Part shown: positions 17,075-26,577 of the stretch, piece by piece
How positions within the stretch are numbered: position 1 is the stretch's first letter
Layout of the letters: every line of letters starts with the position of its first letter
Origin: Desulfobulbaceae bacterium
Lineage (GTDB): Bacteria > Desulfobacterota > Desulfobulbia > Desulfobulbales > Desulfocapsaceae
DNA: 64,000 nucleotides
Direction of reading: 5' to 3'
Assembly (NCBI GenBank): GCA_009773475.1
Contig: WSXV01000005.1
Span: 1 to 64,000, forward strand
Program-made: the position numbers and the translations under genes
The notes under the pieces: generated by a model
What the model was told of the DNA's origin: nothing
What the model saw: only the letters and a program-made list of their open reading frames with translations
Databases searched by the model: none

Positions 17075-17115
17075 CCCATTTTTGCCCTCCGATAGAAATG
17101 GTGGGCAAAAATGGG
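17075..17115. repeat. 13-bp inverted repeat beside the transposase remnant
   Basis: CCCATTTTTGCCC (17075-17087) pairs perfectly with GGGCAAAAATGGG (17103-17115). It sits 23 bases after the transposase stop and may mark an element end, or act as a terminator for the gene ending at 17166 on the other strand. Confidence 0.6.
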
Positions 17116-17165
17116 TGTTCATCGGGAATTGCTGGTTGCTCCGGACCTTGCTCAGACTCTTAGTC

Positions 17166-18506
17166 TTACTTATGCTTGAGCAATCTGTCCATTGCAAGTT
17201 TCAGGCTGGTCTGCATCCGCTTAATGGCTTTGGAGAGTGCGCCAATCTCATCCTGGGAAGAGGTGTCAATTATGATGGTATCATCGCCCATGCTTATCTT
17301 CTCGGCGGCATTGGTCAGCGCGATAATCGGGTCGGTAATTTTTCTTGCCATAACAATCCATACCCCGAGAGCAGCGACAAGAGAAATAAGCAGCACCGCA
17401 AACAAAATAAGAGCGTTTTGCTTGGCGGTGCTTTTAACTTTCATGGCAGGCTCCAGGATTTCATCCTGAGCGGTTCCCACGCCGATAATCCAGTCCCATG
17501 GTGCGAAATACATGAACCGTGCCACCTTGATTCGGGTCTCATTCTCGCCCGGATTAATCCACGGATAATGGTGCTCGCCGATTTCACCCGGCTTGAGGGC
17601 CAGTGCTTTTTTCACCATCTCCTGAATATAAAAATTCCCTTTTTCGTCTTGCAAAGCAGAGATATCTTCGCCGTCGCGTGTACCTTTTTTCGATATCACG
17701 TACGATCCTTTGCTATCAAGGACCCACCCGTAACCGGTTTTACCCACCACAATCTCCATGATAGTCTCTCGGAGACTCTTGACGCTTTCTATAGGAATGC
17801 CCACATAGAGCATACCAATTATTTTTCCGGTGACGTCCTTTAAGGGTTTATAGGAAGTAATATACCAATTATTCACCACATAGGCCCTGCCGGTAAACGA
17901 CTCGCCCTTCGTGATCGCGGCAACAACCGGGTTGGGCTTGCCGTCCTGGTTAGTGACTGGAAGGAAGGTGCCTATTGCTCTGGTCCCATCCTTTTTGATG
18001 ACATTTGTGGCAACGCGCAGCATGTCTCCGGTAGCATTGATCCGCTGGAAGATGGTACAGGTTACCCCGACGGTTTCCCGAACCTTATCAACCACGGGAA
18101 CCGGAATCTTTGGGTCACTCACCTGCCCCAGCAAGGAACTGCCGATTTTCATGCGGGGCAGCTCGACTGTTGAGGTGGCGAGAGAGAATTGGTTCGTTGC
18201 AATCCAGCTCGCAGTCCATTCTTCCAAAGAAAAACCACCCTCCTGGGCAGCGATCTCGCGAGCGACATTCAAAGCACTTTCAATATTCTTTTCGTTGACC
18301 TCTTGGTGCGATTTAACCAAGCCGTACATCGATTTGGCGAGTTGATCGAGATTGGCGAAGGCCTGCTTGTTGGTCTCTTCGATGGTGAAGTTGAGAGTAG
18401 ATTTGTTCTGGATAAAGGTGATGGCTGCGACGATAATCTGCGGTAGAACAACCAGGAGACACCCGATGAAAACAAGTTTAAACTGCAGTTTCATTGATCC
18501 GAACAT
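17166..18506 (-). CDS. double-Cache sensor with HAMP domain, no output domain
   Basis: The 446-residue protein has a membrane segment at 10-30, a large periplasmic Cache 3/Cache 2-type sensing region (about 35-355), a second membrane segment (ILFAVLLISLVAALGVWIVM, about 368-390) and a HAMP domain with a short coiled tail ending LKLAMDRLLKHK. There is no chemotaxis signalling domain, kinase or cyclase. Length and clean ending suggest this is the natural form, so it should signal through a partner protein. AAGGAG eight bases upstream supports the start at 18506. Confidence 0.85.
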   Translation of the reverse strand: MFGSMKLQFKLVFIGCLLVVLPQIIVAAITFIQNKSTLNFTIEETNKQAFANLDQLAKSMYGLVKSHQEVNEKNIESALNVAREIAAQEGGFSLEEWTASWIATNQFSLATSTVELPRMKIGSSLLGQVSDPKIPVPVVDKVRETVGVTCTIFQRINATGDMLRVATNVIKKDGTRAIGTFLPVTNQDGKPNPVVAAITKGESFTGRAYVVNNWYITSYKPLKDVTGKIIGMLYVGIPIESVKSLRETIMEIVVGKTGYGWVLDSKGSYVISKKGTRDGEDISALQDEKGNFYIQEMVKKALALKPGEIGEHHYPWINPGENETRIKVARFMYFAPWDWIIGVGTAQDEILEPAMKVKSTAKQNALILFAVLLISLVAALGVWIVMARKITDPIIALTNAAEKISMGDDTIIIDTSSQDEIGALSKAIKRMQTSLKLAMDRLLKHK

Positions 18507-18964
18507 ACGCCATAACTCCTTCTTAAAAAGATGATGGTAAAAAGCGATGAGCTGTTACTTTCAAAAGTTGTCGGCAGGCTCCTCCTAGTATATGAAATTG
18601 AGTTTTGCCATATAGTTGCGGCTTATGTCAAATGTTAATTACTTTGTCCGGTTTTTTCTCGCGCCGTGCTAAGGCGCTGTATTTTCAGCGAGTGCGAATC
18701 CCGCCCGGCAACTTTCGTTCTCACTGGTAGTAACTGGAGCAGTTGTGGAGATAACGATTCAGCTGAATCCTCCGGTGTAGATGGCCTTTAGGGGTTCGGC
18801 GACCAAGCAGCCGTAATGTAATGTGAACACTGAGCAGGCCTTGCAAAGATTGATTCGGAAGCCGATCCGCTGATAATAAGGGGAAGGCAGCAGGCCCATG
18901 CGCATCGAAGCTGCAACGCCAACAAAGGAGCGACTTGAGCTCCGGTCGTTTGCCGGGCACTCTC
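18507..18964. other. 458-base gap without a convincing gene
   Basis: The stretch holds a GC-rich segment at about 18660-18715 whose end (GCGAATCCCGCCCGGCAAC) resembles the 3' arm of a tRNA, but no matching 5' half is found. No open frame here has a ribosome site or a recognisable product. Confidence 0.5.
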
Positions 18965-19717
18965 TTAAATGCTGACGGAATGAAATTGCAGAAAATTCTT
19001 CATCAGCATGGTGCCTCCGCCCTGGGAGACAATTGCCTTGATTTTTCCCGGCTGCAGAACATGCGCCCCGCTGAACTGGGTGATTCGAGTGCCTGCAAAG
19101 GCCTCCGGACAGAGCGGGGTTGAGGGTCCCAGTAAAACAGCGGCGCGGCTGTTTTGCATGGCGGCAAGGAGGGCGTCAATGGTCTTGTTGATGATGCTGG
19201 TGGCGGTGATGATGGCAACATCGCACCGAGCTAGGGCGCTGAAGTCCTGTCGGGTGTTAAGAATGCCAAGGTTGCCTGGTTTGCCGGGATCAAGCTCGAT
19301 GATTTCAAGGCGGCAGCCGGTCTTTTTAATGCGTTGCTCAATCGGGGCAAAATGGCCGATCATCACCACATGTTCGCCGGCTTGCAGTTTCAGCAGGGAG
19401 ATTGCCTCGTCATCGACAAAATTGCGGCTGACCTTGCTGTTCAGGGCATTGAAGGTGGCCAGGCCAACGGCCCGTTCCAGCATGGTGTCACTGTTCAGCC
19501 AGGACAGGGATTCTTTGGCGGCAAGCCCCAGCAGGCCGCCGGCATGGCTGAGATGGGTGCAAGAGCCGGTCGGACTGCGGCTGGGCGTCCAGGCCACTCC
19601 CATGCCGCCGTTATCGAGCTCGACACAGCTGTATCCCAGTCCAATCCGCACGTCACTGATAGTCGAGTCCCCGCACAGTGGTTCGGCAAATCCTGTCAAC
19701 TTTTCTGCAATATTCAT
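18965..19717 (-). CDS. DUF4213/DUF364 putative metal-chelation protein
   Basis: This 250-residue soluble protein has an N-terminal DUF4213 part (VRIGLGYSCVELDNGGMGVA) and a C-terminal Rossmann-like DUF364 part (VVMIGHFAPIEQRIKKTGCR, SATSIINKTIDALLA-type segments, LLGPSTPLCPEAF). Members are annotated as putative heavy-metal chelation proteins and often lie near metal-transport genes. Proven function is lacking. Its closeness to nitrogenase genes could hint at Mo or Fe handling, but no transporter is adjacent. A good ribosome site (AAGGGAT) precedes the ATG. Confidence 0.8.
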   Translation of the reverse strand: MNIAEKLTGFAEPLCGDSTISDVRIGLGYSCVELDNGGMGVAWTPSRSPTGSCTHLSHAGGLLGLAAKESLSWLNSDTMLERAVGLATFNALNSKVSRNFVDDEAISLLKLQAGEHVVMIGHFAPIEQRIKKTGCRLEIIELDPGKPGNLGILNTRQDFSALARCDVAIITATSIINKTIDALLAAMQNSRAAVLLGPSTPLCPEAFAGTRITQFSGAHVLQPGKIKAIVSQGGGTMLMKNFLQFHSVSI

Positions 19718-19879
19718 TGGTTATCCCTTTCTGATTTTCAAACTCCGAACGTACTTCCTGGAATTATTGTCTCAAAATACCCGCAATGCGGCATAGGAAG
19801 AGCTGTTCTTCTCGACCGGAATGGAGGGGATTATCTCACACGATGGGTCTTTGCTCTCCATGGTTTCAACGGGCCACTC

Positions 19880-21025
19880 TCATTTAGATTCGCCGTGGAT
19901 CAGGTCAATGATGGTGATTTCCGGCGGTGCCAGAAGGCGAATGGGCGGCCCCCAGGTTCCGGTGCCGCGACTAACATAGAGAAGGCCGTTGTCCAGTCTG
20001 GTGAGATGACCGGCCTTTTGGGGATACGCAAGCCAGGTGAACAGGTTGAAGGGGAAAATCTGGCCCTTGTGGGTGTGGCCGGAAAGCTGGAGGTCAAAAT
20101 GGCCGAGACTCTGCGGATTAATATCAGGACGGTGCTTGAGAAGAACCGTGAAGGTGTCTGAGGGCTGGGCAAGAAGAATGTCTCGCTCTCTGGATTGAAC
20201 CGCCCCTGGGCTCCGGCCATTCAGGGCGTGGTCATCCACTCCGACAAAGTTAATCCCGCCCGTGCTTATACCTTGCTGACGGAGAACGGTGAAACCGGAT
20301 TGTCTGGTGAAATCCAGGGCATTCTGCAGACCGGCATAGAACTCATGGTTACCGGTGATGGCGAACTTGCCAAGAGCTGGGGTGAGTGCTGCCAGCAATG
20401 TGGCCTCTCTGGTAAGGTGGTTAAGTTGGCCGTCCACCAGGTCGCCGGTGGACACCAGGATGTCAGGATGAGCTTCCTCGATTTTGGCAAGAATGCGTTT
20501 GAGTCGCCCTTCCCGGATAATGAGTCCAAGGTGTACGTCAGATATCTGGACAATCCGGATTCTGCAGGGGTTGGCAGGAATTTTAGGGCTGGAGATTTCC
20601 ACCTGCTCGAGGCGAATGTCGGCCGCTTCGAACAGTCCGTAGCCGTACAATGCCAGTACCAGCACTATCTGCATTGTCATCAGCGGTCGGGGCGAGATCC
20701 AAACTCGGGCAGGCCGCGCCAGGGCCATTGTTTCCGCCTTCAAGATCATCCAGCGGATGATATCCACCGCGCTTGTCAGGACCACAAAAAGAAAGAGTAG
20801 GCCCATCCAGGTGTAACCGGCATAGGACAGAACTCTGGCTCCGGTTTCAACCCCCCTTTGCTCGGCGAGCCGGACCAAAAGGGGCGTCGCGACCATAACT
20901 GCCATAAAGAGGATGATGCCGATGTGCCCCCTTCTTCCAAAGGGAAAAACCTTTTTGATTTTATGAAAGGCGTAAGCGTGGGCGAGGGAATAGATGGTCA
21001 GGTAAATGAGGAGGAATCGGATCAT
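19880..21025 (-). CDS. membrane-anchored metallophosphoesterase
   Basis: The 381-residue protein has four predicted membrane segments in residues 1-140. A calcineurin-like phosphoesterase domain follows with the ordered metal motifs QISDVHLG, STGDLVDG, ITGNHEF and LSGHTHKGQ. It resembles the YkuE/YaeI group, some of which act on lipid-linked phosphates such as UDP-diacylglucosamine. The substrate here is unknown. The PsiE gene lies upstream on the same strand, 104 bases away. Confidence 0.85.
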   Translation of the reverse strand: MIRFLLIYLTIYSLAHAYAFHKIKKVFPFGRRGHIGIILFMAVMVATPLLVRLAEQRGVETGARVLSYAGYTWMGLLFLFVVLTSAVDIIRWMILKAETMALARPARVWISPRPLMTMQIVLVLALYGYGLFEAADIRLEQVEISSPKIPANPCRIRIVQISDVHLGLIIREGRLKRILAKIEEAHPDILVSTGDLVDGQLNHLTREATLLAALTPALGKFAITGNHEFYAGLQNALDFTRQSGFTVLRQQGISTGGINFVGVDDHALNGRSPGAVQSRERDILLAQPSDTFTVLLKHRPDINPQSLGHFDLQLSGHTHKGQIFPFNLFTWLAYPQKAGHLTRLDNGLLYVSRGTGTWGPPIRLLAPPEITIIDLIHGESK

Positions 21026-21129
21026 ATCTCTTTCCGCGGTCTTGATTTACTTGCTTCTGGTTCCACTGAGTTTAACAATGAGGGTGAAACTCCTGCTGTG
21101 CCCTGCGCTGCTGGCAGCGCCATGTGTTT

Positions 21130-21591
21130 TCAGGGGAGGGGTTCTTTTTCCAGCGGGCGCGTGTCGTTCGTGTCCAGAGTCATCTTTTTCCGATGGCTGA
21201 ACCGAATCAGGAAGTAGCTGACGGCCAGCGCAAAAACCATGGCGGCAATGCTTAGAAGGCTTCCTGCAGAAAGCTCTTTTGGATCCAGGGTGATGATCTT
21301 TCGGGTTATCGCGATCATGGCCACCGAGACGACGATCTCCAGATGGAAATCCCGGTGGGTAATGTAGGTGGTGACGGAGTGCAGCAGCTCAATGCCGATC
21401 ATCACCAGCAGAATCATACCGAGAATCTCCATTAACTCGTGTGTCTCCAGCAAGAAGAAGGGCGGGGTGAGTACAGAGTTCCCGATGACCCAGACGACGT
21501 GGACGGTGGCAAGGAGTGTGACGATAGCCAGAAGAAACAGCAAGATATGATTTATGATTTTTTCAAATTTATGGACGTAAGTGATGATCAA
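21130..21591 (-). CDS. PsiE-family membrane protein
   Basis: This 153-residue protein has four membrane segments and the PsiE-family pattern (ETHELMEILGMILLVMIGIE, HRDFHLEIVVSVAMIAITRK). PsiE proteins are phosphate-starvation-inducible membrane proteins of unknown function. The start is a TTG at 21591 with GGAGGA upstream, which decides the start. The metallophosphoesterase follows, so the pair could be a small phosphate-related unit. Confidence 0.8.
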   Translation of the reverse strand: MIITYVHKFEKIINHILLFLLAIVTLLATVHVVWVIGNSVLTPPFFLLETHELMEILGMILLVMIGIELLHSVTTYITHRDFHLEIVVSVAMIAITRKIITLDPKELSAGSLLSIAAMVFALAVSYFLIRFSHRKKMTLDTNDTRPLEKEPLP

Positions 21592-22034
21592 GGGGTGTTC
21601 CTCCTGTTTGATGTGGTCTGGTACGTTACGGCGTTTTTTTATGGTAGCCAGAGGCAGGGGCTAATTCATCCATGATGCCATTTTTGATTGAAGATGTAAA
21701 CCGGCGAGAACGCTGAGTCAAGGCTGCTTGATGGCTTAGGGCTGGCAGCAAAAATGCTTCCACGCCCATGAGATTGGTAAAACAGGATATGAAAATCCCT
21801 GCCAGACTTCGAAGCCCGTATGGTACGGAATGTCCTGCCATCCGTCAAGGTTGTATTCCCATTTTTGGTGTTTTCATCTTCCTGGGTCTGGATGGATAAG
21901 TTTTGCAAGGCAAGCGAATTAATACCTGCAAGGAGGTGATGTAATTGTTTTTTAGTGTAGAACATTCCCAGTTTTATCATTCTCCCGGAATTTCGTATCG
22001 ATTCATTAACAATTAAGAAGAGGTGCTTCCATTT

Positions 22035-22050
22035 TGTAACCTTTTATTCA
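22035..22050 (+). promoter_or_regulatory. near-consensus NifA site upstream of nifE
   Basis: TGT-N10-TCA has one mismatch to TGT-N10-ACA and lies 91 bases before the -24 element at 22141, the expected distance. The rest of the 21592-22294 gap shows no supported gene. Confidence 0.4.
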
Positions 22051-22140
22051 ATTTGGGTGCTTTAGGGGCCGCTTTACAGCTTACTGATGAAACCCAATCA
22101 ACTATTTGAAATATATTGAAAAGTATAGAAAATAATTCAC

Positions 22141-22156
22141 TGGCATTGTTCTTGCT
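22141..22156 (+). promoter_or_regulatory. sigma-54 promoter of nifE-nifN-nifB
   Basis: TGGCATTGTTCTTGCT matches the sigma-54 consensus with GG and GC exactly ten bases apart. Transcription would start near 22167, 128 bases before nifE. Confidence 0.8.
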
Positions 22157-22294
22157 TCTATTGCTGTAACCAGCATGGCCCATACCCGACTACGAAAGAG
22201 AAAGATGGTTTGGTGCTTGTGCTGCGCGGGGCGGGTTTATCGATCAACTTACAGAAGCCCCATCACACCTTTGGAAGAAAGAAGGAGACCAACC

Positions 22295-23623
22295 ATGGAA
22301 GGAATGCTTGCAGATCGACAGGATCAGGTTCATCGTACCGGTGAACAGCCTTTTACCCTGGTGTGTAATAAAGACAGTCTGGCCGGGGCGGTGAGTCAGC
22401 GGGCTTGCGTCTTCTGCGGATCGCGGGTGGTGCTCTATCCCATTGCCGATGCCCTGCATCTGGTGCATGGACCCATTGGCTGCGCGGTGTACACCTGGGA
22501 TATCCGGGGGTCCCTTTCCTCCGGCTCCGAGCTTTTCCGGCTTTCTTTTTCCACCGATCTGCAGGAGATTGACGTCATCTTCGGTGGTGAGGAAAAACTC
22601 TATCGGGCCCTGATTGAACTGATTGATCGCCACAGTCCCAAGGCGGCCTTTATCTATTCCACCTGTATTGTCGGGATTATCGGCGATGACCTGGAGGCGG
22701 TTTGCCGGCGGGTGGAGGCGGAGAAGGGGATTCCGGTGATCCCGGTGATGTCGGAGGGGTTCAAGGGCAACAAGCGGGCCGGGTACACCGCCGCCTGCAA
22801 TGCCATGGCCCGGCTTATCGGCACCGGTGATACTGCCGGCATCTCGCCCTATTCGATCAATATCCTGGGGGATTTTAATCTTGCCGGGGAGATCTGGATT
22901 ATCCGTAAATACTTCGAGCGGATGGGCGTGGAGGTGGTGGCCAATATCACCGGCGACGGCAGGGTTGATGATCTAAAACGGGCCCACGGGGCCGCCCTCA
23001 ATGTAGTTCAGTGTTCCGGTTCCACCATGGATCTGGCAAAGATCATGGAAGAGAAATACAACATTCCTTCCATTCGGGTCTCCTATTTCGGAGTCGATGA
23101 TATGGCTCAGTCCCTCTATGACGTGGCCAATCACTTTGGCGACAAGGAGATGCTGGAGAAAACAAAAAAGATTGTCCAGGAAGAATTGACCCGGATCATG
23201 CCGCAGTTGCAGATCTATAAAAAAGCCCTGGCCGGCAAGAAAGCCGCCATCTATGTGGGCGGCTCGTTCAAAGCCTTTTCCCTGGTCAAGGCCTTTCGCC
23301 TGATTGATATGCAGGTGGTGATGGTGGGGTCGCAGACCGGAACCGAGCAGGAGTACCGGGAGCTTGCCGAGATCACCGATCCCGGCACGATCATCGTGGA
23401 TGATACCAATCCCCTTGAGTTGAGTTCATTTCTTGAGGAGAAAGAGGTTGATATCCTGGTGGGCGGGGTGAAGGAACGACCCATTGCCTACAAGCTCGGG
23501 GTCGCCTTCTGTGATCATAACCATGAGCGCAAAGAGGCCCTGGCCGGTTTTGAGGGGATGCTCAACTTTGCCAGGGAGGTCTATTCCTCGGTGATGAGTC
23601 CGGTGTGGCGGATCAAGAAATAG
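22295..23623 (+). CDS. nifE: FeMo-cofactor scaffold protein NifE
   Basis: NifE with NifN forms the NifEN scaffold on which the NifB product matures into FeMo-cofactor. The 442 residues show the NifD-like core with cluster cysteines (RACVFCGSR, GPIGCAVY, YSTCIVGIIGDD) and the cofactor-site cysteine in VVQCSGST. It lacks the histidine cofactor ligand context of NifD, which supports NifE and not a second NifD. The start at 22295 has GAAGGAG six bases upstream. It is first in nifENB, behind the sigma-54 promoter at 22141. Confidence 0.95.
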   Translation: MEGMLADRQDQVHRTGEQPFTLVCNKDSLAGAVSQRACVFCGSRVVLYPIADALHLVHGPIGCAVYTWDIRGSLSSGSELFRLSFSTDLQEIDVIFGGEEKLYRALIELIDRHSPKAAFIYSTCIVGIIGDDLEAVCRRVEAEKGIPVIPVMSEGFKGNKRAGYTAACNAMARLIGTGDTAGISPYSINILGDFNLAGEIWIIRKYFERMGVEVVANITGDGRVDDLKRAHGAALNVVQCSGSTMDLAKIMEEKYNIPSIRVSYFGVDDMAQSLYDVANHFGDKEMLEKTKKIVQEELTRIMPQLQIYKKALAGKKAAIYVGGSFKAFSLVKAFRLIDMQVVMVGSQTGTEQEYRELAEITDPGTIIVDDTNPLELSSFLEEKEVDILVGGVKERPIAYKLGVAFCDHNHERKEALAGFEGMLNFAREVYSSVMSPVWRIKK

Positions 23624-23722
23624 AGGGCAGGGGTTGGAGCCGGGTTGGGGAAATCCTTCATCCCCTGGTTGAGAACAGGTACCACAACGCAAGTTTTTTA
23701 ATCGTTTCCAATGGAGATTGCC

Positions 23723-25078
23723 ATGTCCAAGAAAGCACCGAATTATATCTCCACCACCAACGCCTGCAAGCTGTGCACTCCGCTTGGGGCCTGTCTGGCC
23801 TTCAAGGGGATCGAGGGCGCTGTTCCCTATCTGCATGGATCCCAGGGCTGTGCCACCTATATGCGACGGTATATCATCAGCCATTATAACGAGCCCATTG
23901 ATATTGCCTCCTCGTCGCTTTCAGAGAAGAATGCCATCTATGGAGGCGGCCCTAATCTCAAGCTGGGGTTGGTGAATGTAACCCAGAAGTATCAGCCGAA
24001 ACTGATCGGCATCGCCACCACCTGCCTCACTGAGACCATCGGCGACGATGTGGGCCGCTATCTCAACGAATTTATGCGAGAGACCGAAGGCACCATGCCG
24101 ATCATGGTGCGGGTCTCCACGCCCAGCTACAACGGCACCCATATGGAGGGATTCCATGCCGCCGTCACATCGGTGGTGGATCAGCTGGCAGAAGGCGGGG
24201 AGACTATGGCCGGCAATATCAACCTGCTGCCCGGCTTTATCTCGCCGGCGGACAAACGCTACCTCTCTGAAATCCTCAATGATTTTAAATTGGACTCAAC
24301 GATCCTGCCCGACCTCTCCGACACCATGGATGGCCCGGCGGGCACGAGCTACAAGGAAATTCAGCCGGGCGGCACGCCCATCGCTTCCATCACCAGCATG
24401 GGCCGAGCGACTGCGACCATTGAATTTGGGCGCACAATCGGCGAGAAGAGCGGCGGGGCGGTGCTTGCCAATAAATACGGGGTGAAGCGCATCGTCCTTG
24501 GCACTCCCATCGGCATTGCCGAAACGGATGCCTTCTTTGCCGCCTTGAGCAGTCTCAGCGGCAACCCTGTGCCCCAGAAGCATGCCATGGAGCGGGGTCG
24601 GCTGTTGGACAGTTATATCGACTGTCATAAGTATGTTTTTGGTAAAAAGGCCATTATTTATGGGGAAGAGGATCAGGTGGTGGGACTAACCGCCTTCCTC
24701 GCCGAGATCGGGATCGTGCCCGTGCTCTGTGCCTCCGGGGGTAAGAGCGGCAAGCTGGCGGCGGCGATCCGGGACGTGACCGGTGATATTCTGGCCGAGC
24801 AGCCGCAGGTCTTTGAGGGCATGGATTTTTTTGATATCAGCGAGATGGCCGAAGGGCTGGCCCCGGATCTGCTGGTGGGGCATTCCAAGGGGTACCCCCT
24901 GGCCCGGAAGATGATTATTCCTCTGATCCGGGTGGGGTTTCCCATCCATGACCGGATGGGTGGGCAGCGGATCCTCCACCTTGGCTATCGTGGTGCTCAG
25001 GCTCTTTTTGATCAGGTGGTCAATGCCATCCTGGCCAAGAAGCAGGATGACTCTTCGGTGGGTTACAGTTATATGTAG
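23723..25078 (+). CDS. nifN: FeMo-cofactor scaffold protein NifN
   Basis: This 451-residue NifK-like partner of NifE has NACKLCTPLGAC and HGSQGCATYMRRY near the N-terminus and TTCLTETIGDD further on. It is the second half of the NifEN scaffold. The ATG at 23723 is chosen because TGGAG lies seven bases upstream; an ATG 12 bases earlier lacks a ribosome site. It is not fused to NifB, unlike in some relatives, and is separated from it by a 233-base gap that contains a palindromic repeat. Confidence 0.95.
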   Translation: MSKKAPNYISTTNACKLCTPLGACLAFKGIEGAVPYLHGSQGCATYMRRYIISHYNEPIDIASSSLSEKNAIYGGGPNLKLGLVNVTQKYQPKLIGIATTCLTETIGDDVGRYLNEFMRETEGTMPIMVRVSTPSYNGTHMEGFHAAVTSVVDQLAEGGETMAGNINLLPGFISPADKRYLSEILNDFKLDSTILPDLSDTMDGPAGTSYKEIQPGGTPIASITSMGRATATIEFGRTIGEKSGGAVLANKYGVKRIVLGTPIGIAETDAFFAALSSLSGNPVPQKHAMERGRLLDSYIDCHKYVFGKKAIIYGEEDQVVGLTAFLAEIGIVPVLCASGGKSGKLAAAIRDVTGDILAEQPQVFEGMDFFDISEMAEGLAPDLLVGHSKGYPLARKMIIPLIRVGFPIHDRMGGQRILHLGYRGAQALFDQVVNAILAKKQDDSSVGYSYM

Positions 25079-25114
25079 TTTTTTAGGCTGAAGGTTGAAG
25101 GCTGGAGATTGAAA

Positions 25115-25203
25115 GTAGGATGGGCAAAGGCCGACAGGCCGTGCCCATCAATCTCTTGGATGGGTGCAAACATGATGGGCACGCTTCGCTTTGCCCATCC
25201 TAC
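25115..25203. repeat. nested palindromic repeat (MITE-like) between nifN and nifB
   Basis: The outer arms are perfect 15-mers, GTAGGATGGGCAAAG (25115-25129) and its complement (25189-25203). Inside are perfect 11-bp arms, CGTGCCCATCA (25140-25150) with its complement (25173-25183). The 89-base element has no coding content. The GATGGGCA-type core is a sort of repeat seen scattered in many bacterial genomes. In RNA it would form a long hairpin within the nifENB transcript. Confidence 0.8.
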
Positions 25204-25311
25204 GGTAGAAAATAGAATACGAAGACCTAAGGGCGGAAGGCGGAGACAGGAGTTTTTTGCTTCAGTCTTCAGCCTGTTTCTCAAAAATAAATATGCGACA
25301 AGGAGCATATC

Positions 25312-26577
25312 ATGGCCATAGATTATACTCGGCATCCCTGTTTCAATCCCAAAGTACAGGGCCAGTTCGGCAGAGTCCATCTGCCTGTGGCTCCAAAATG
25401 CAACATCAAATGCAACTATTGCAACCGCAAGTATGACTGTGTCAACGAGTCCCGGCCAGGGGTCACCTCCACCATTCTTTCGCCGGAGCAGGCCCTGGTC
25501 TATATGGAAAAGGTGCTCATCGCCGAGCCGCGCATCAGTGTGGCAGGCATTGCCGGCCCTGGCGATCCTTTCGCCAACCCCGATGAGACCCTTGGCACCA
25601 TGCAGCTGTTGCGCAAAAACTATCCGGATCTGATTCTCTGTCTGTCCACCAATGGTATGGGCTTATACCCCTATATCGATGAGGTGGCCGAGATTGGAGT
25701 ATCCCATGTGACCGTGACCGTGAACGGTATTGATCCTCAGATCACCAAGAATATTTATAGCTGGGTCTCGGATGGGAAGATTGTCTATCAAGGGGTGCAG
25801 GCGGCCGAGCTGTTGCTTGCCCGGCAGTTGAGGGCCATTGAAAAGCTTAAAAAATGCGGGGTGACGGTCAAGGTGAATTTTATCGTGGTGTCGGGAGTGA
25901 ACGATCACCATGTGGAAGAGACGGCCCAGTTTATGGCCGGGATGGGAGTGGATCTCTTCAACTGCATGGCCTTGTTGCCAACGGAAGACACCCTGTTTGC
26001 CAATGTCGTTGAGCCTGATAAAGAGACCATGGCCCGTCTGCGGGGAGCAGGGGAAAAGTATCTGCCGCAGATGCGTCACTGTAAGCGTTGCCGTGCCGAT
26101 GCGGTGGGGCTCCTCGGAGCTGATCGCTCCGGTGAGATGGCCGGCTGCCTGAACGCCTGCGCCTCCTTGCCGGTCCGTCCGGCCAACGAGCGTCCCTATG
26201 TGGCTGTGGCCAGCATGGAAGGGATGCTTGTGAACCAGCATCTGGGCGAGACCACCCGTTTTATGATCTGGGAAAAGGTCGACGACACCTTCCGGATGGT
26301 TGAAGAACGCCCTGCGCCCATGCCTGGCAGCGGAATCGGCCGGTGGCAGGCCCTGACCCGCGTGCTCTCTGACTGCCGGGCCGTTCTGGCCAGTGATATG
26401 GGCGATAGCCCCCGGGAGATCCTGCAAAAACAGGGGATAGAGCCAATCTGCATGTCAGGTCTTATTGAAATGGGGCTCAAGGCGATTTACAGCGGCGAAG
26501 GCCTTTCCAAGCTGAAACGACGGGAAAAAAAGGCCTGCGGGACTCATTGCCAGGGAACCGGGACCGGATGTGGTTGA
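25312..26577 (+). CDS. nifB: FeMo-cofactor biosynthesis radical-SAM protein NifB with NifX domain
   Basis: NifB builds the 8Fe-9S-C precursor of FeMo-cofactor using SAM. The 421 residues have the radical-SAM motif C30-x3-C34-x2-C37 (KCNIKCNYC), AGPGDPFAN, LCLSTNG and RHCKRCRADAVG with its cluster cysteines. A C-terminal NifX-like domain follows (about 295-400), a common arrangement outside the Azotobacter type. The tail is Cys-rich (CGTHCQGTGTGCG). AAGGAG precedes the ATG. It is the intact counterpart of the cysteine-less copy at 8559, which makes that one more striking. Confidence 0.96.
   Translation: MAIDYTRHPCFNPKVQGQFGRVHLPVAPKCNIKCNYCNRKYDCVNESRPGVTSTILSPEQALVYMEKVLIAEPRISVAGIAGPGDPFANPDETLGTMQLLRKNYPDLILCLSTNGMGLYPYIDEVAEIGVSHVTVTVNGIDPQITKNIYSWVSDGKIVYQGVQAAELLLARQLRAIEKLKKCGVTVKVNFIVVSGVNDHHVEETAQFMAGMGVDLFNCMALLPTEDTLFANVVEPDKETMARLRGAGEKYLPQMRHCKRCRADAVGLLGADRSGEMAGCLNACASLPVRPANERPYVAVASMEGMLVNQHLGETTRFMIWEKVDDTFRMVEERPAPMPGSGIGRWQALTRVLSDCRAVLASDMGDSPREILQKQGIEPICMSGLIEMGLKAIYSGEGLSKLKRREKKACGTHCQGTGTGCG

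Noticed and set aside
18660-18715. Possible tRNA gene or tRNA-derived attachment site
   Set aside because: Only a 3'-arm-like segment is present. The anticodon loop would have six bases and no 5' acceptor strand matches.
21666-21980. Reading frame of 104 codons on the minus strand upstream of nifE
   Set aside because: It has no ribosome site at a sensible distance, no domain and a composition unlike its neighbours.
25115-25203. CRISPR repeat
   Set aside because: It is a single palindromic element without regularly spaced copies or cas genes.
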